DNA from: Betaproteobacteria bacterium Ga0077526
Lineage (GTDB): Bacteria > Pseudomonadota > Gammaproteobacteria > Burkholderiales > Ga0077523
Reading direction: 5' to 3'
NCBI GenBank assembly: GCA_001464765.1
Contig: LNDV01000034.1
Location: 1,216,671-1,280,670 of the forward strand
DNA: 64,000 bases
Part shown: piece by piece, positions 24,041-32,650 of the stretch
How positions within the stretch are numbered: the stretch's first letter is position 1
Layout of the letters: every line of letters begins with the position of its first letter
Translations under genes and position numbers: made by a program
The notes under the pieces: model-generated
What the model was told of the DNA's origin: nothing
The model's database searches: none
The model's input: only the letters and a program-made list of their open reading frames with translations

Positions 24041-25678
24041 TCAGGTGCGGAATTGCGCGATGGACCCGGCCAGCTGACGGGCGCTGCGTGCCAGCGCTTC
24101 GGCTTCCTGGTGCGTGGCGGCGCTCGATTCACTGTTGACGCGGGCTTCGCGGGCGATTTCCTCAGCCTGATTTGCCATCTCCCTGCCGGCGGAGGTCTGC
24201 TCGCGGATGGCGGCACCGATGTCGCTGGTGAGTCCGAGAATTCGGCGTGTGCTCGACGAGATCTTGCCCATGGATGCTGCCGCGCTCTGCACCTGCGCGA
24301 CTCCCTGCTGCGCGTTCGAGCTTCCGGAGCGCATGGCCTCGACCGCGCGGTCGGTATCGCGCTGAATCGCCCCGATCACGCCGCTGATCTCGGTGGTGGC
24401 CGTCGCGGAACGCTCGGCCAGTTTGCGCACTTCATCGGCCACGACCGCGAACCCGCGACCCTGCTCGCCGGCCCGTGCCGCCTCGATCGCGGCGTTGAGC
24501 GCGAGCAGATTGGTCTGGTCGGCGATGTCCTTGATGACGCTGACGATCCCCGTGATCTCCTGCGAACGCTGGCCGAGGGTCTCGATGATCCCCGCAGACT
24601 CGTTCACCTGATCCGCGATGGTCTGCATGCCGGCCGTGACGGCCTGGATGCTGGTCTCGCCGGTCGCGGCCAGTTCACCAGCTTCGGCGAGGACGCTCTC
24701 GGCTTCACGGGTGTTCTCCGCGACGCGGGTGATATTGGCGGTCAGCTGCTCGACGGACGACGCCGCAGCAGCAGCGCCGTCGCTCTGTCGTGCGGAAGCG
24801 TCCTTGATGGTGGCCATGCGTCCCAGCATGCGTTCGCTGGTGGCGGTGACGTCGGACAAGGTCGCCTGCACATTCCCCAGGCTGCGCTGGAAGCTGTCCA
24901 TCAGGCCGTTGAATGACTTCATCACGTCGGCGATCTCGTCGGCGCCGCTGACGGGGATCCGGCGCGACAGATCGCCGTCCCTGGCGATGTCCTGCATTGT
25001 GGTTCCGAAGGTGCGAAGGGCGTTCAGCGGCCGTGACACACCGCGGAGAATCCACAGGGTGACGAGCCCGGCGAGCAAGGCACCGATGGCCATCACGATT
25101 CCCAGCCGCTTCACCGACTGCGCGAAGATCGTATCGATGTCGTCGATGTAGATGCCGGACCCGACCACCCAGCCCCAGGGCTCGTACAGCTTGACGAAGG
25201 AGAGCTTGGGAATCGCTTCGGTGGTACCGGCCTTCGGCCAGTGGTACGCCACGAAGCCCTGGCCTTCCCGCTTCACCAGCTTGTTCATCTCCTGGTAGAG
25301 GTATACGCCGTTCGGGTCCTTGAGGTCGGCCTTGTTGGTGCCTTCCATCTCGGGCTTCGTCGGATGCATCACCACGACGTGGTTGAGATCGTGGACCCAG
25401 AAGTATTCCTTGCTGTCGTAGCGCATGGCGCGAACAGCTTCCGCCGCGGACTTGCGGGCCTCCGCTTCGGGCAACTTGCCGCTCTTCGCGAGGGCGTCGT
25501 AGTGGCCGATCAGCGTATGGGCGGTCTCGACGAGGTGGCGCGTCTTCGCCTGACGATCCTCCATGAGGATGCGGCGTTCCTCGACGAGCGCGAGGGCGAA
25601 CACGACTGCGACGCCTATGGCGCCGACGCCCGAGAGGATCAGCAGTTTCGTGCGGATGGTGAGATTTCCGAGGCTCAT
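24041..25678 (-). CDS. methyl-accepting chemotaxis protein with single Cache sensor
   Basis: 545 residues. Membrane helix at about 10-32, a periplasmic Cache domain at about 35-190 (MRYDSKEYFWVHDLNHVVVM, WGWVVGSGIYIDDID), a second helix at about 192-212, HAMP near 213-265, and the cytoplasmic signalling coiled coil with the conserved hairpin tip NLLALNAAIEAARAGEQGRG. It senses a small periplasmic ligand, likely a carboxylate for this Cache type, and signals to CheA. There is no che operon in the window, so it is an orphan receptor. Confidence 0.92.
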   Translation of the reverse strand: MSLGNLTIRTKLLILSGVGAIGVAVVFALALVEERRILMEDRQAKTRHLVETAHTLIGHYDALAKSGKLPEAEARKSAAEAVRAMRYDSKEYFWVHDLNHVVVMHPTKPEMEGTNKADLKDPNGVYLYQEMNKLVKREGQGFVAYHWPKAGTTEAIPKLSFVKLYEPWGWVVGSGIYIDDIDTIFAQSVKRLGIVMAIGALLAGLVTLWILRGVSRPLNALRTFGTTMQDIARDGDLSRRIPVSGADEIADVMKSFNGLMDSFQRSLGNVQATLSDVTATSERMLGRMATIKDASARQSDGAAAAASSVEQLTANITRVAENTREAESVLAEAGELAATGETSIQAVTAGMQTIADQVNESAGIIETLGQRSQEITGIVSVIKDIADQTNLLALNAAIEAARAGEQGRGFAVVADEVRKLAERSATATTEISGVIGAIQRDTDRAVEAMRSGSSNAQQGVAQVQSAAASMGKISSSTRRILGLTSDIGAAIREQTSAGREMANQAEEIAREARVNSESSAATHQEAEALARSARQLAGSIAQFRT

Positions 25679-25968
25679 GGGGCAGTCTGTTCAGTCAGGG
25701 GTTTGTGGGACCGGTTGGTCCGCCCGGCGTCGCGGAACTCGCGGCCGGTCGAAGTGCGGCGACGGGTTGCCATGTTGCCTGGAGCGCACGGATCGCCAGG
25801 GTCGCGAAACTCCGTGGACTCTCGCGGGAACGGTGATCGAAACGCACGGGTCCGGCCGCATTCCATCATCGGCGCCGAACGCAGTGGCTTGAGAGGCCCG
25901 AATAGGCCTTTTCTGCAGGGAATTCGGAAGAGGGTCTCTGTTGCGCCTCTGCGGACGAGCGAGGACCC
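25679..25968. other. intergenic region upstream of the chemoreceptor gene
   Basis: 290 bases between the HIRAN gene end and the chemoreceptor start, both on the minus strand. It must contain the chemoreceptor promoter; I could not place a sigma28-type or sigma70 promoter with confidence. A small GGCC hairpin followed by TTTT lies near 25891-25915 on the plus strand, without an associated gene. Confidence 0.3.
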
Positions 25969-26400
25969 TCAGCGCGCAGGCGAGTCGGTTGCCTTCGGGA
26001 GGCCGGCGAGGGGGACGAACAGGTCGATCTCGAGCCGGCGCCGGTGGTTCCGATACTTGGCGATGGCGCGTATCCGGGCCTGCACGAGTTGTCCGCGGTC
26101 GAGTTGACGGGCGATGTCCGCGTTGTCGTTGCGTGGCAGGTAACCCAGCATCCGCCCTCGCCAGAGGACCTTCACGGCATTGGCATCATGGAGATTGTCC
26201 GCCTCGCGGACCAGCTCGAGATCGTCGCCCACGGCGAGATCCGACCAGACGGCCTTGGCCTCGTGGTGCGCCAGACCGGCTGTGAGCGAATACTGGAGGA
26301 GTATCCGTCCCCGCGCCGAGGGTTCGCCCGCAACAGCGGTGCCGGCAACCAGACTCCACACCATGAGGCCCAGGAGTCGAAGAGGCAGGCGGAACGGCAT
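25969..26400 (-). CDS. secreted HIRAN-domain protein
   Basis: 143 residues. The ATG at 26400 opens a signal peptide (MPFRLPLRLLGLMVWSLVAG ending near VAG). The mature part has the HIRAN fold: LAVGDDLELVREADNLHDAN, AVKVLWRGRMLGYLPRNDN. In other proteins HIRAN binds DNA 3' ends, but an exported stand-alone HIRAN protein must have another role. It starts 8 bases after the hemJ stop. Confidence 0.75.
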   Translation of the reverse strand: MPFRLPLRLLGLMVWSLVAGTAVAGEPSARGRILLQYSLTAGLAHHEAKAVWSDLAVGDDLELVREADNLHDANAVKVLWRGRMLGYLPRNDNADIARQLDRGQLVQARIRAIAKYRNHRRRLEIDLFVPLAGLPKATDSPAR

Positions 26401-26408
26401 CAACGGCC

Positions 26409-26828
26409 TCAGAAGGGTTTCATGACCACCAGGATCACCACGACGAGCAGCACGAGGACGGGCAGCTCGTTGAACCAGCGGAACCACACATGGGACCGAG
26501 TGTTCACGCCCGCCTCGAACTTGCGCAGCAGGCGCCCGCAGACGTGGTGATAGCCGAGGAGAACGACGACCAGCGCCAGCTTCGCGTGCATCCAGCCGCC
26601 GGAAACCCCGAATCCGAGCCACAACCATAGGCCGAACACGAGCGCCGGCACCGCGAGAATGGTCATGAACCGGTAGAGCTTGCGGGCCATGACCAGCAGG
26701 CGTTCGCGCACCGGCGGTACGTCGTCCATCGCGAGATTCACGAAGATCCGCGGCAGATAGAACAGCCCTGCGAACCACGACGTGACGAAGACGATGTGCA
26801 GGGACTTCACCAGCAGCTGGCCGCTCAT
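26409..26828 (-). CDS. hemJ: HemJ-type protoporphyrinogen IX oxidase (UPF0093)
   Basis: 139 residues with four membrane helices. HemJ oxidises protoporphyrinogen IX late in haem synthesis. The family signature histidine region KSLHIVFVTSWFAGLFYLPR, the MHAKLALVVVLLGYHH helix (conserved His and Lys) and the FRWFNELPVLVLL ending are present. It lies directly downstream of the alpha/beta hydrolase gene, with ATG overlapping its stop region. Confidence 0.9.
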   Translation of the reverse strand: MSGQLLVKSLHIVFVTSWFAGLFYLPRIFVNLAMDDVPPVRERLLVMARKLYRFMTILAVPALVFGLWLWLGFGVSGGWMHAKLALVVVLLGYHHVCGRLLRKFEAGVNTRSHVWFRWFNELPVLVLLVVVILVVMKPF

Positions 26829-27445
26829 GCCATGTCCTTTGCGAGGAGGTGCCGGCGGACGATCTGCTGGACCATCAGCAGGTCACCGTGGAAGAAATGT
26901 CCGGCGCCGGGAACCACGACGATCGGGAGTTTCTGCGGACGGGCCCATGCCATGACGTCCGGAAGGGTGACGACGTCGTCCACCTCGCCGTGGATGACGA
27001 GGGTGTCTTCGGCCACGTCGCTGACCGGAAACCGGCCGACGGCCGGTGCCACGAGCACGAGACTGCGCGCCCCGAGTTCGTGCGCGAGATGCGACACCAC
27101 GTACCCGCCGAACGAGAAGCCCGCGAGGGTGAGAGGCAGATCGGGATGGCGCTGCCGCACGTGCGCGGCCAGGGCACGGAAGTCGTCGAGTTCGCCGCGG
27201 CCGTCGTCGTAGGTGCCTTCGCTCTCGCCCACACCGCGGAAGTTGGCGCGCCAGGTCTCGTTCCCCAGGCTCGACAGGGCCCGCGCGAGCGTCTGCACGA
27301 CCTTGTTCTCCATGGTGCCGCCGTAGAGCGGGTGCGGATGCGCCACCAGGGCGATGCCGGTGGGCTCGCCGGCCGGCGCGATCACCGACACTTCGAGATT
27401 GCCCGACGGTCCTGCGATGAGGTGGCGTTCGGCCCCGGCGATCAT
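26825..27445 (-). CDS. alpha/beta hydrolase, small YqiA/DLH-like family
   Basis: 206 residues. ATG 27445 overlaps the preceding ferredoxin stop by 4 bases. The fold is recognisable from VAHPHPLYGGTMENKVV, the strand-turn RANFRGVGESEGTYDDG, the nucleophile elbow LAGFSFGGYV (serine in GFSFGG), DTLVIHGEVDDVV (acid) and GAGHFFHG (histidine). The catalytic triad is complete, but the substrate is unknown. Confidence 0.85.
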   Translation of the reverse strand: MIAGAERHLIAGPSGNLEVSVIAPAGEPTGIALVAHPHPLYGGTMENKVVQTLARALSSLGNETWRANFRGVGESEGTYDDGRGELDDFRALAAHVRQRHPDLPLTLAGFSFGGYVVSHLAHELGARSLVLVAPAVGRFPVSDVAEDTLVIHGEVDDVVTLPDVMAWARPQKLPIVVVPGAGHFFHGDLLMVQQIVRRHLLAKDMA

Positions 27446-27756
27446 CCGAGCCGCAGCCGCTCGACGACGCGGCCGTTCACCAGATGCTCCTCGATGATCT
27501 CGTCCACGTCGCTGCGATCCACGTAGGTGTACCAGACGGCTTCGGGGTAGACGACGATCACGGGCCCTTCCTCGCAACGGTCCAGGCAGCCCGCCATGTT
27601 CACGCGCACCTTGCCCTTGCCGGCCAGCCCGAGGGACTTGACCTTGGCCTTGGCGTAGTCGCGGATTTCTGCGGCGTCGTGGGTGGCACAGCATGCGCGG
27701 TTGGGATCGTCGCGCTTGTTGCAGCAGAAGAAGATGTGGCGTTCGTAGTAGCTCAT
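27442..27756 (-). CDS. thioredoxin-like [2Fe-2S] ferredoxin
   Basis: 104 residues from ATG 27756; an in-frame GTG at 27774 is an alternative. The cysteines IFFCCNKRDDPNRACC near the N-terminus and NMAGCLDRCEEGPVIVVYPE match thioredoxin-fold [2Fe-2S] ferredoxins. It would carry electrons in the cytoplasm; its partner is not evident. It is coupled to the hydrolase gene by a 4-base overlap. Confidence 0.85.
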   Translation of the reverse strand: MSYYERHIFFCCNKRDDPNRACCATHDAAEIRDYAKAKVKSLGLAGKGKVRVNMAGCLDRCEEGPVIVVYPEAVWYTYVDRSDVDEIIEEHLVNGRVVERLRLG

Positions 27757-27810
27757 GCGTGGCCGCGACGTCACCCTGAGTGCATCGCCCGAAGTGGATA
27801 CCCCTCGATT

Positions 27811-28881
27811 CTAGCCCGGCCCCGAGCGCCGGGGGATTGCGGCCAGCACGGCGAGCAGCGGCCACAGCACCGCCAGAGCCTGCGCCGCGCCCGCGACACT
27901 GCGCAGGTGGCTCTGCCGCCACAGTTCCACCGGAACGGGCTGCGCGGCGTTCGCGGCGGGAACCGCGTTGACGAGGATCGCGGTGGCGGCGATGGCCAGG
28001 ATCGCGATCGGGCGTGCGAGACGGGCCGGCAGACGCGAGACACCGTAGGCGGCCACGACGCCGATGGCGAGGCCCGTGAGATTGCCCGGCGTCATCCAGA
28101 GCACCAGCGTGCCGCCCCGGAAGAACAGCAGACTGGCCAGGCTGCGGACCACCAGTCCGGCCAGCAGCAGCAGGAGGAACCACGTCCAGCGGCGATGCCT
28201 TGCGATCGTGCCGACGGCGGCGGCGAGGGCGATGGTCCCCGCGACCGCGATCGCAGTCTCGAACGAACTGTACTGTGCGTGCACGGCCGCGATTCCCGGA
28301 GACAGGGAACGATGAGTCACATCGCCGACGGCGAAGAGCCAGTGGTCCGGCTTGAACTGCACCACCACCCAGAGCACGAGCAGCAGAAGCATCGCGTCGC
28401 CGCTGATGCCCGGCCCGACCTGCGCGTTCCGCCAGACATCCAGGGCGCCGCCCTCCTCCCTGCGCGTGCCCATGAGCAGGGCGAGCCAGGCGCCAATGAG
28501 CGTGCCGGTCGAGTTGCAGAAGACATCGAGACCCGACGGAACGCGGGTGGGCATGCCGGCCTGCGCGACCTCCACGCAGACGCAGAGGGTGATGCCCGTC
28601 ATCACGGCGTAGCCTGCAGCCTGCACCATGCCGACCCGGTGCGCGAGCCAGCGGGCGACGAGAATGCCGAGCGGGACGTAGGCTCCGACGTTCATCACCA
28701 TGTCGGTGTAGGTGTAGTACCGGGGCCATTCTGTGAACTGCGACCATAGCCAGCGGGGATCCGGCACACGCCCTCCCGCGAAGGGATAGAGGCTGGCAAT
28801 GAGGACGATCCCCACGTACCCTACCGTGGCGAACTGCAGCAGGGCAGAAGGGCGTGCCGGGGAGTCGGAGATGCGCGTCAT
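27811..28881 (-). CDS. VanZ-like family membrane protein
   Basis: 356 residues, start ATG 28881. About nine to ten membrane helices. The first third shows a VanZ-like pattern: LIASLYPFAG, TYTDMVMNVGAYVPLGILVA, and EVAQAGMPTRVPSGLDVFCNS, with conserved acidic and arginine residues in the pore-facing positions. The role of the family is unknown outside glycopeptide resistance operons. It is divergent from the DHH gene. Confidence 0.75.
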   Translation of the reverse strand: MTRISDSPARPSALLQFATVGYVGIVLIASLYPFAGGRVPDPRWLWSQFTEWPRYYTYTDMVMNVGAYVPLGILVARWLAHRVGMVQAAGYAVMTGITLCVCVEVAQAGMPTRVPSGLDVFCNSTGTLIGAWLALLMGTRREEGGALDVWRNAQVGPGISGDAMLLLLVLWVVVQFKPDHWLFAVGDVTHRSLSPGIAAVHAQYSSFETAIAVAGTIALAAAVGTIARHRRWTWFLLLLLAGLVVRSLASLLFFRGGTLVLWMTPGNLTGLAIGVVAAYGVSRLPARLARPIAILAIAATAILVNAVPAANAAQPVPVELWRQSHLRSVAGAAQALAVLWPLLAVLAAIPRRSGPG

Positions 28882-28979
28882 GGGGTGGGGGATCTCGTCG
28901 ACGACCGCTCGCGCGCGGCAGGGGCATCGGCGATGCCGTATCCCGCCACGCATTGATTCGCAGTCTCTCAGAGAGATCG

Positions 28980-29936
28980 ATGGAATTTTATGACATCTTC
29001 AATGGCGACGCCGACGGGCTTTGCGCCCTGCAGCAGCTGCGTCTGACCGAGCCCCGGCAGGCGACACTCGTCACCGGCGTGAAGCGCGACATCGGGCTCC
29101 TTGCCCGGGTGAGGCCTGCGCCGGGCGATGTGGTGACCGTGCTCGACATATCCCTTGCGAGAAATGCCGCCGCCGCAACCGCGGCGCTGGCCGCCGGCGC
29201 GAGCATCACGTGGTTCGATCATCATTCCCCGGGCGAGATTCCGCAGCATCCTGAATTCGTGTCCCACATAGACACCGACGCCGCCGTATGCACGAGCCTG
29301 CTGGTGGATCGGCATCTGAGCGGCGCGCAGCGGGCCTGGGCGATCACGGGGGCGTTCGGCGACAACCTCGGCGCCGTTGCCCAGTCGCTTGCCGAGTCCT
29401 CCGGCTACGGCCGGGACGACACCGATGTCCTGCGCAGGCTTGGGCAGTGCCTCAACTACAACGCCTACGGCACCCGCGTTCCGGAACTGCTGTTCGATCC
29501 GGGGCAGTTGTCTCTTCGAATGCGCGCGTATCGCGATCCGCTCGTTTTCGCCCGTGAGGACGATGCGATGGCCACGCTGGAAGCCGCGATGGAGGACGAC
29601 ATGGCGAAGGCGCTGGCGGTCGCGCCGCACAGCGCGGCGGAAGGCGTGGCAGTCATCGTCCTGCCGGACGAGCCCTGGTCGCATCGGGTGTCCGGGACGC
29701 TGGCGCACGCGCTGGCGCGGAAGGCTCCGGAACGCGCCCATGCAGTGCTTACGCCGCTGGACGGCTGCTACACCGTCAGCATCCGGGCGCCGCTGACCTC
29801 GCCGCGTGGCGCGGCGGACGTGGCGGCGCGCTTCCAGGGCGGAGGGCGGGCCGGCGCCGCGGGCATCGATCGCCTGCCACCGGATGCGGTGGAGGCATTC
29901 GAGGCCGCGATGCGCGAGGTTTACGGCCCCCGATAG
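28980..29936 (+). CDS. DHH-family phosphoesterase
   Basis: 318 residues. ATG 28980 begins MEFYDIFNGDADGLCALQQL, where DGDAxG-like NGDADG is the first metal motif. The name-giving motif follows as ITWFDHHSPGE, and a third metal aspartate region is FVSHIDTDAAVCTSLL. The C-terminal end has a DHHA1-like glycine-rich tail, GGGRAGAAGIDRLP. The substrate may be an oligonucleotide or cyclic dinucleotide, but cannot be fixed. It converges on the dehydratase gene. Confidence 0.85.
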   Translation: MEFYDIFNGDADGLCALQQLRLTEPRQATLVTGVKRDIGLLARVRPAPGDVVTVLDISLARNAAAATAALAAGASITWFDHHSPGEIPQHPEFVSHIDTDAAVCTSLLVDRHLSGAQRAWAITGAFGDNLGAVAQSLAESSGYGRDDTDVLRRLGQCLNYNAYGTRVPELLFDPGQLSLRMRAYRDPLVFAREDDAMATLEAAMEDDMAKALAVAPHSAAEGVAVIVLPDEPWSHRVSGTLAHALARKAPERAHAVLTPLDGCYTVSIRAPLTSPRGAADVAARFQGGGRAGAAGIDRLPPDAVEAFEAAMREVYGPR

Positions 29937-29947
29937 TTAACGTCCCG

Positions 29948-31678
29948 TCAGTGAATCTCCGGCTCGGCCGTCGGGTCGGTGCCTTCGAGGAAGTCGAAAT
30001 CGCAGCCGCGATTGGCCTGCGACACGTGCTGACTGAAGATGGCGCCGTACCCGCGGGTGAACCGCGGCGGATTCGGCTTCCACGCAGCCTTGCGCTGCGC
30101 CAGTTCCTCGTCGGAAATCTTCAGCGCGAGTGTGCGTGCGGGCACGTCGAGTTCGACGAGATCCCCCGTGCGTACGAGGGCGAGCGGCCCGCCGATCCAC
30201 GACTCCGGCGCCACGTGCAGAACACAGGTGCCGTAGCTCGTGCCGCTCATGCGCGCGTCCGAGATGCGGACCATGTCGCGCACGCCCTGCTTCAGCAGTT
30301 TCTTCGGGATCGGCAGCATGCCCCACTCGGGCATGCCCGGCCCGCCGAGCGGACCCGCGTTGCGAAGGATCAGCACCGAATCGGCGTCGACATCGAGATC
30401 CGGCGAGTCGATGCGCGCCGCCATGTCGTTGTAGTCGTTGAACACCATGGCGCGCCCGGTGTGCTGGAGGAGCTTGGGGTCGGCGGCGTTGGCCTTGATG
30501 ACCGCGCCATCGGGGGCCAGATTGCCGCGCAGCACGATGAGGCCGCCGTCGGGCCGGATCGGATCGGCCGGCGTGCGGATCACGTCATCGTTGTAGATGC
30601 GCGATCCCGCGATGTTCTCGCCGATCGTGCGACCGGTGCACGTGAGTTCGCCCGTGTCGAGCATGTCGCGCATGCCTTCCAGCAGGCCGGTCAGACCGCC
30701 GGCGTAGTAGAAGTCCTCCATGAGGTACTTGCCGGCCGGACGCATGTTCACGAGATAGGGACTCGCCTTGCCAATCTCTTCGAAGCGATCGAGCGGAAGC
30801 TCGATGCCGGCGCGGCCGGCGATTGCTACGACGTGGATGAGGGCGTTGGTCGATCCGCCGAGCGCCATCAGCACCTTGATCGCATTGTCGACGGAACGCG
30901 TCGTGAGAATGTCCCGCGGCTTCAGGTCTTCCCACACCATGTCGACGATGCGGCGACCGCTGAGCGACGCCATGCGCGGATGACTCGAATCCGGCGCCGG
31001 GATCGCCGATGCATTGGGCAGACTGAATCCGAGCGTTTCGATGACGCTGGTCATCGTCGAGGCGGTGCCCATCGTCATGCAGGTACCCGGAGAGCGCGCG
31101 ATGCCTTCCTCGATCTCCTTCCAGTCGCGCGGCGTGATGTTGCCTGCGCGCAGTTCGTCCCAGTACTTCCAGACGTCGGAGCCGGAGCCCAGCGTCTTGC
31201 CGGCCCAGCGGCCGGTGAGCATCGGCCCCGCGGGCACGAAGATGGTGGGCAGGTTCATGCTGAGCGCGCCCATCAGCAGGCCCGGCCCCGTCTTGTCGCA
31301 GCCACCCATCAGCACACAACCGTCGGCGGGGTAGCAGCGCAGCAGTTCCTCGGTCTCCATCGCGAGGAAGTTGCGGTACATCATGGTCGTCGGCTTCTGC
31401 AGCACCTCGGCCAGAGTGATCGCCGGCATCTCGAGCGGAAAACCTCCCGCCTGCCATACGCCGCGCTTGACGTCCTCCACGCGCTCCTTGAAGTGCGAGT
31501 GGCAATGGCTCACGTCGCTCCAGGTGTTGATGATGGCGATGACGGGCTTGCCCTTGTAGTCCTCGTGCGAGTAGCCCATCTGCAGCGTGCGTGAGCGGTG
31601 GCCGAAACTGCGCAGATCCTGCGGACCGTACCAGCGGTTCGAGCGCAGCGCCTCCGGCGTCTTCTTTCTCTGGGTCAT
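29948..31678 (-). CDS. IlvD/Edd-family sugar acid dehydratase (L-arabinonate dehydratase-like)
   Basis: 576 residues. ATG 31678 follows GGAGGA at 5 bases. Iron-sulphur cysteines are in TWSDVSHCHSHFKERV, GGCDKTGPGLLMG and RSPGTCMTMGTASTM; the active-site region RISDARMSGTSYGTCVLHV is intact. The SHCHSHF motif and extended C-terminus fit pentonate/hexonate dehydratases rather than IlvD. It removes water from an aldonate to give a 2-keto-3-deoxy acid. No sugar operon is adjacent, so the substrate is inferred. Confidence 0.85.
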   Translation of the reverse strand: MTQRKKTPEALRSNRWYGPQDLRSFGHRSRTLQMGYSHEDYKGKPVIAIINTWSDVSHCHSHFKERVEDVKRGVWQAGGFPLEMPAITLAEVLQKPTTMMYRNFLAMETEELLRCYPADGCVLMGGCDKTGPGLLMGALSMNLPTIFVPAGPMLTGRWAGKTLGSGSDVWKYWDELRAGNITPRDWKEIEEGIARSPGTCMTMGTASTMTSVIETLGFSLPNASAIPAPDSSHPRMASLSGRRIVDMVWEDLKPRDILTTRSVDNAIKVLMALGGSTNALIHVVAIAGRAGIELPLDRFEEIGKASPYLVNMRPAGKYLMEDFYYAGGLTGLLEGMRDMLDTGELTCTGRTIGENIAGSRIYNDDVIRTPADPIRPDGGLIVLRGNLAPDGAVIKANAADPKLLQHTGRAMVFNDYNDMAARIDSPDLDVDADSVLILRNAGPLGGPGMPEWGMLPIPKKLLKQGVRDMVRISDARMSGTSYGTCVLHVAPESWIGGPLALVRTGDLVELDVPARTLALKISDEELAQRKAAWKPNPPRFTRGYGAIFSQHVSQANRGCDFDFLEGTDPTAEPEIH

Positions 31679-31863
31679 GGCTGTCCTCCGATGCGACGAC
31701 CGCATTATCGCCGCAGTTCACCGGGGGCGTGTCGGACCTAGCCGAGGCAACCCTCGCAGGAGCCCCGAAAGCGCGATGGCGGCCTCATGGGCCGCCATCG
31801 GATACGTTGCGGGGATGCGTCGGTCGAGGCTCCCCGTCGAGTGCCCGCGGACGCGGGCGGGTC

Positions 31864-32262
31864 TCAGGAATCGGCGGCGGATTCGGCCGCGGATTCGGCC
31901 GCGGCGAGTTCAGCTGCCATGACAGCGCGGCCGCTTTGCTGATGCTTCACGGCGACGCGAACCTTGTGGTGATGATCCTCGAGTTGCCGCTTGGCGGCGT
32001 CGAATGCGTCGCGCAGCGCGACGTAGGCATCCTCATGTCGGTGATGGTTCACGACCAGTTCCGCGCCCGGGACACGCATGTCGAGGCTGACGCAGAAGTT
32101 ACGGCCCTGGTGCTTGTGCTTGTGTGGGAGTTCGACTTTCACGTGACACGCCATGATCGGCGAGAACAGCGACTCCAACTTCGCGGCTTTCTCCCGGATG
32201 TGCGCCTCCATGGCGTCGGAATGCGGCACGTCTCGGAAAGTGATCTGCAGCGGAGTTTGCAT
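31864..32262 (-). CDS. hpf: HPF/RaiA family ribosome hibernation factor
   Basis: 132 residues from ATG 32262. The sigma54-modulation/S30AE fold is visible: MQTPLQITFRDVPHSDAMEA, AAKLESLFSPIMACHVKVEL, and FCVSLDMRVPGAELVVNHHR with the typical basic loop HKHKHQGRN. A low-complexity AAES tail is added at the C-terminus. It would bind the 30S subunit and inactivate ribosomes in stress. It stands alone, not beside rpoN. Confidence 0.85.
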   Translation of the reverse strand: MQTPLQITFRDVPHSDAMEAHIREKAAKLESLFSPIMACHVKVELPHKHKHQGRNFCVSLDMRVPGAELVVNHHRHEDAYVALRDAFDAAKRQLEDHHHKVRVAVKHQQSGRAVMAAELAAAESAAESAADS

Positions 32263-32650
32263 ACGTGGATCCTCCTTGGAGTCTGACTTCGGAAAAACGG
32301 GCACTCCCTGTGCCCCTTGAAACATGAGCCAGCAGAATGTGTTCTTTTCCGTGCCCCGGACAGCGCCGGGACGCATCACCTCCTTGGTCGATGACGACCA
32401 CTGCCTGGTGTCGAGGGAAGGCGCGACACGCCATTCAAGGGAAAGCCAGAGCCGTTCCAGACCCTGCTTCCGCCCGCGCCTCTCGACGTCGACGAATCAA
32501 TCATGCTCCCGCTGCGATCGATGGACAACCCTCTGATGCAGCATGTTTCCGATGCAACAATTCGTAATCGGTCCGGAACCGGAACACCCTGCCGCGTGTC
32601 GTCACCCCGGAGGCAGTCGCACGGAGAGGCAGCGGGCAAGCCAGCGAGTG
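32263..32650. other. intergenic region between hpf and the GH57 gene
   Basis: 388 bases between two minus-strand genes. It should hold the hpf promoter. Open frames here are GC-bias artefacts without ribosome binding sites. No repeat or RNA structure stood out. Confidence 0.3.
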
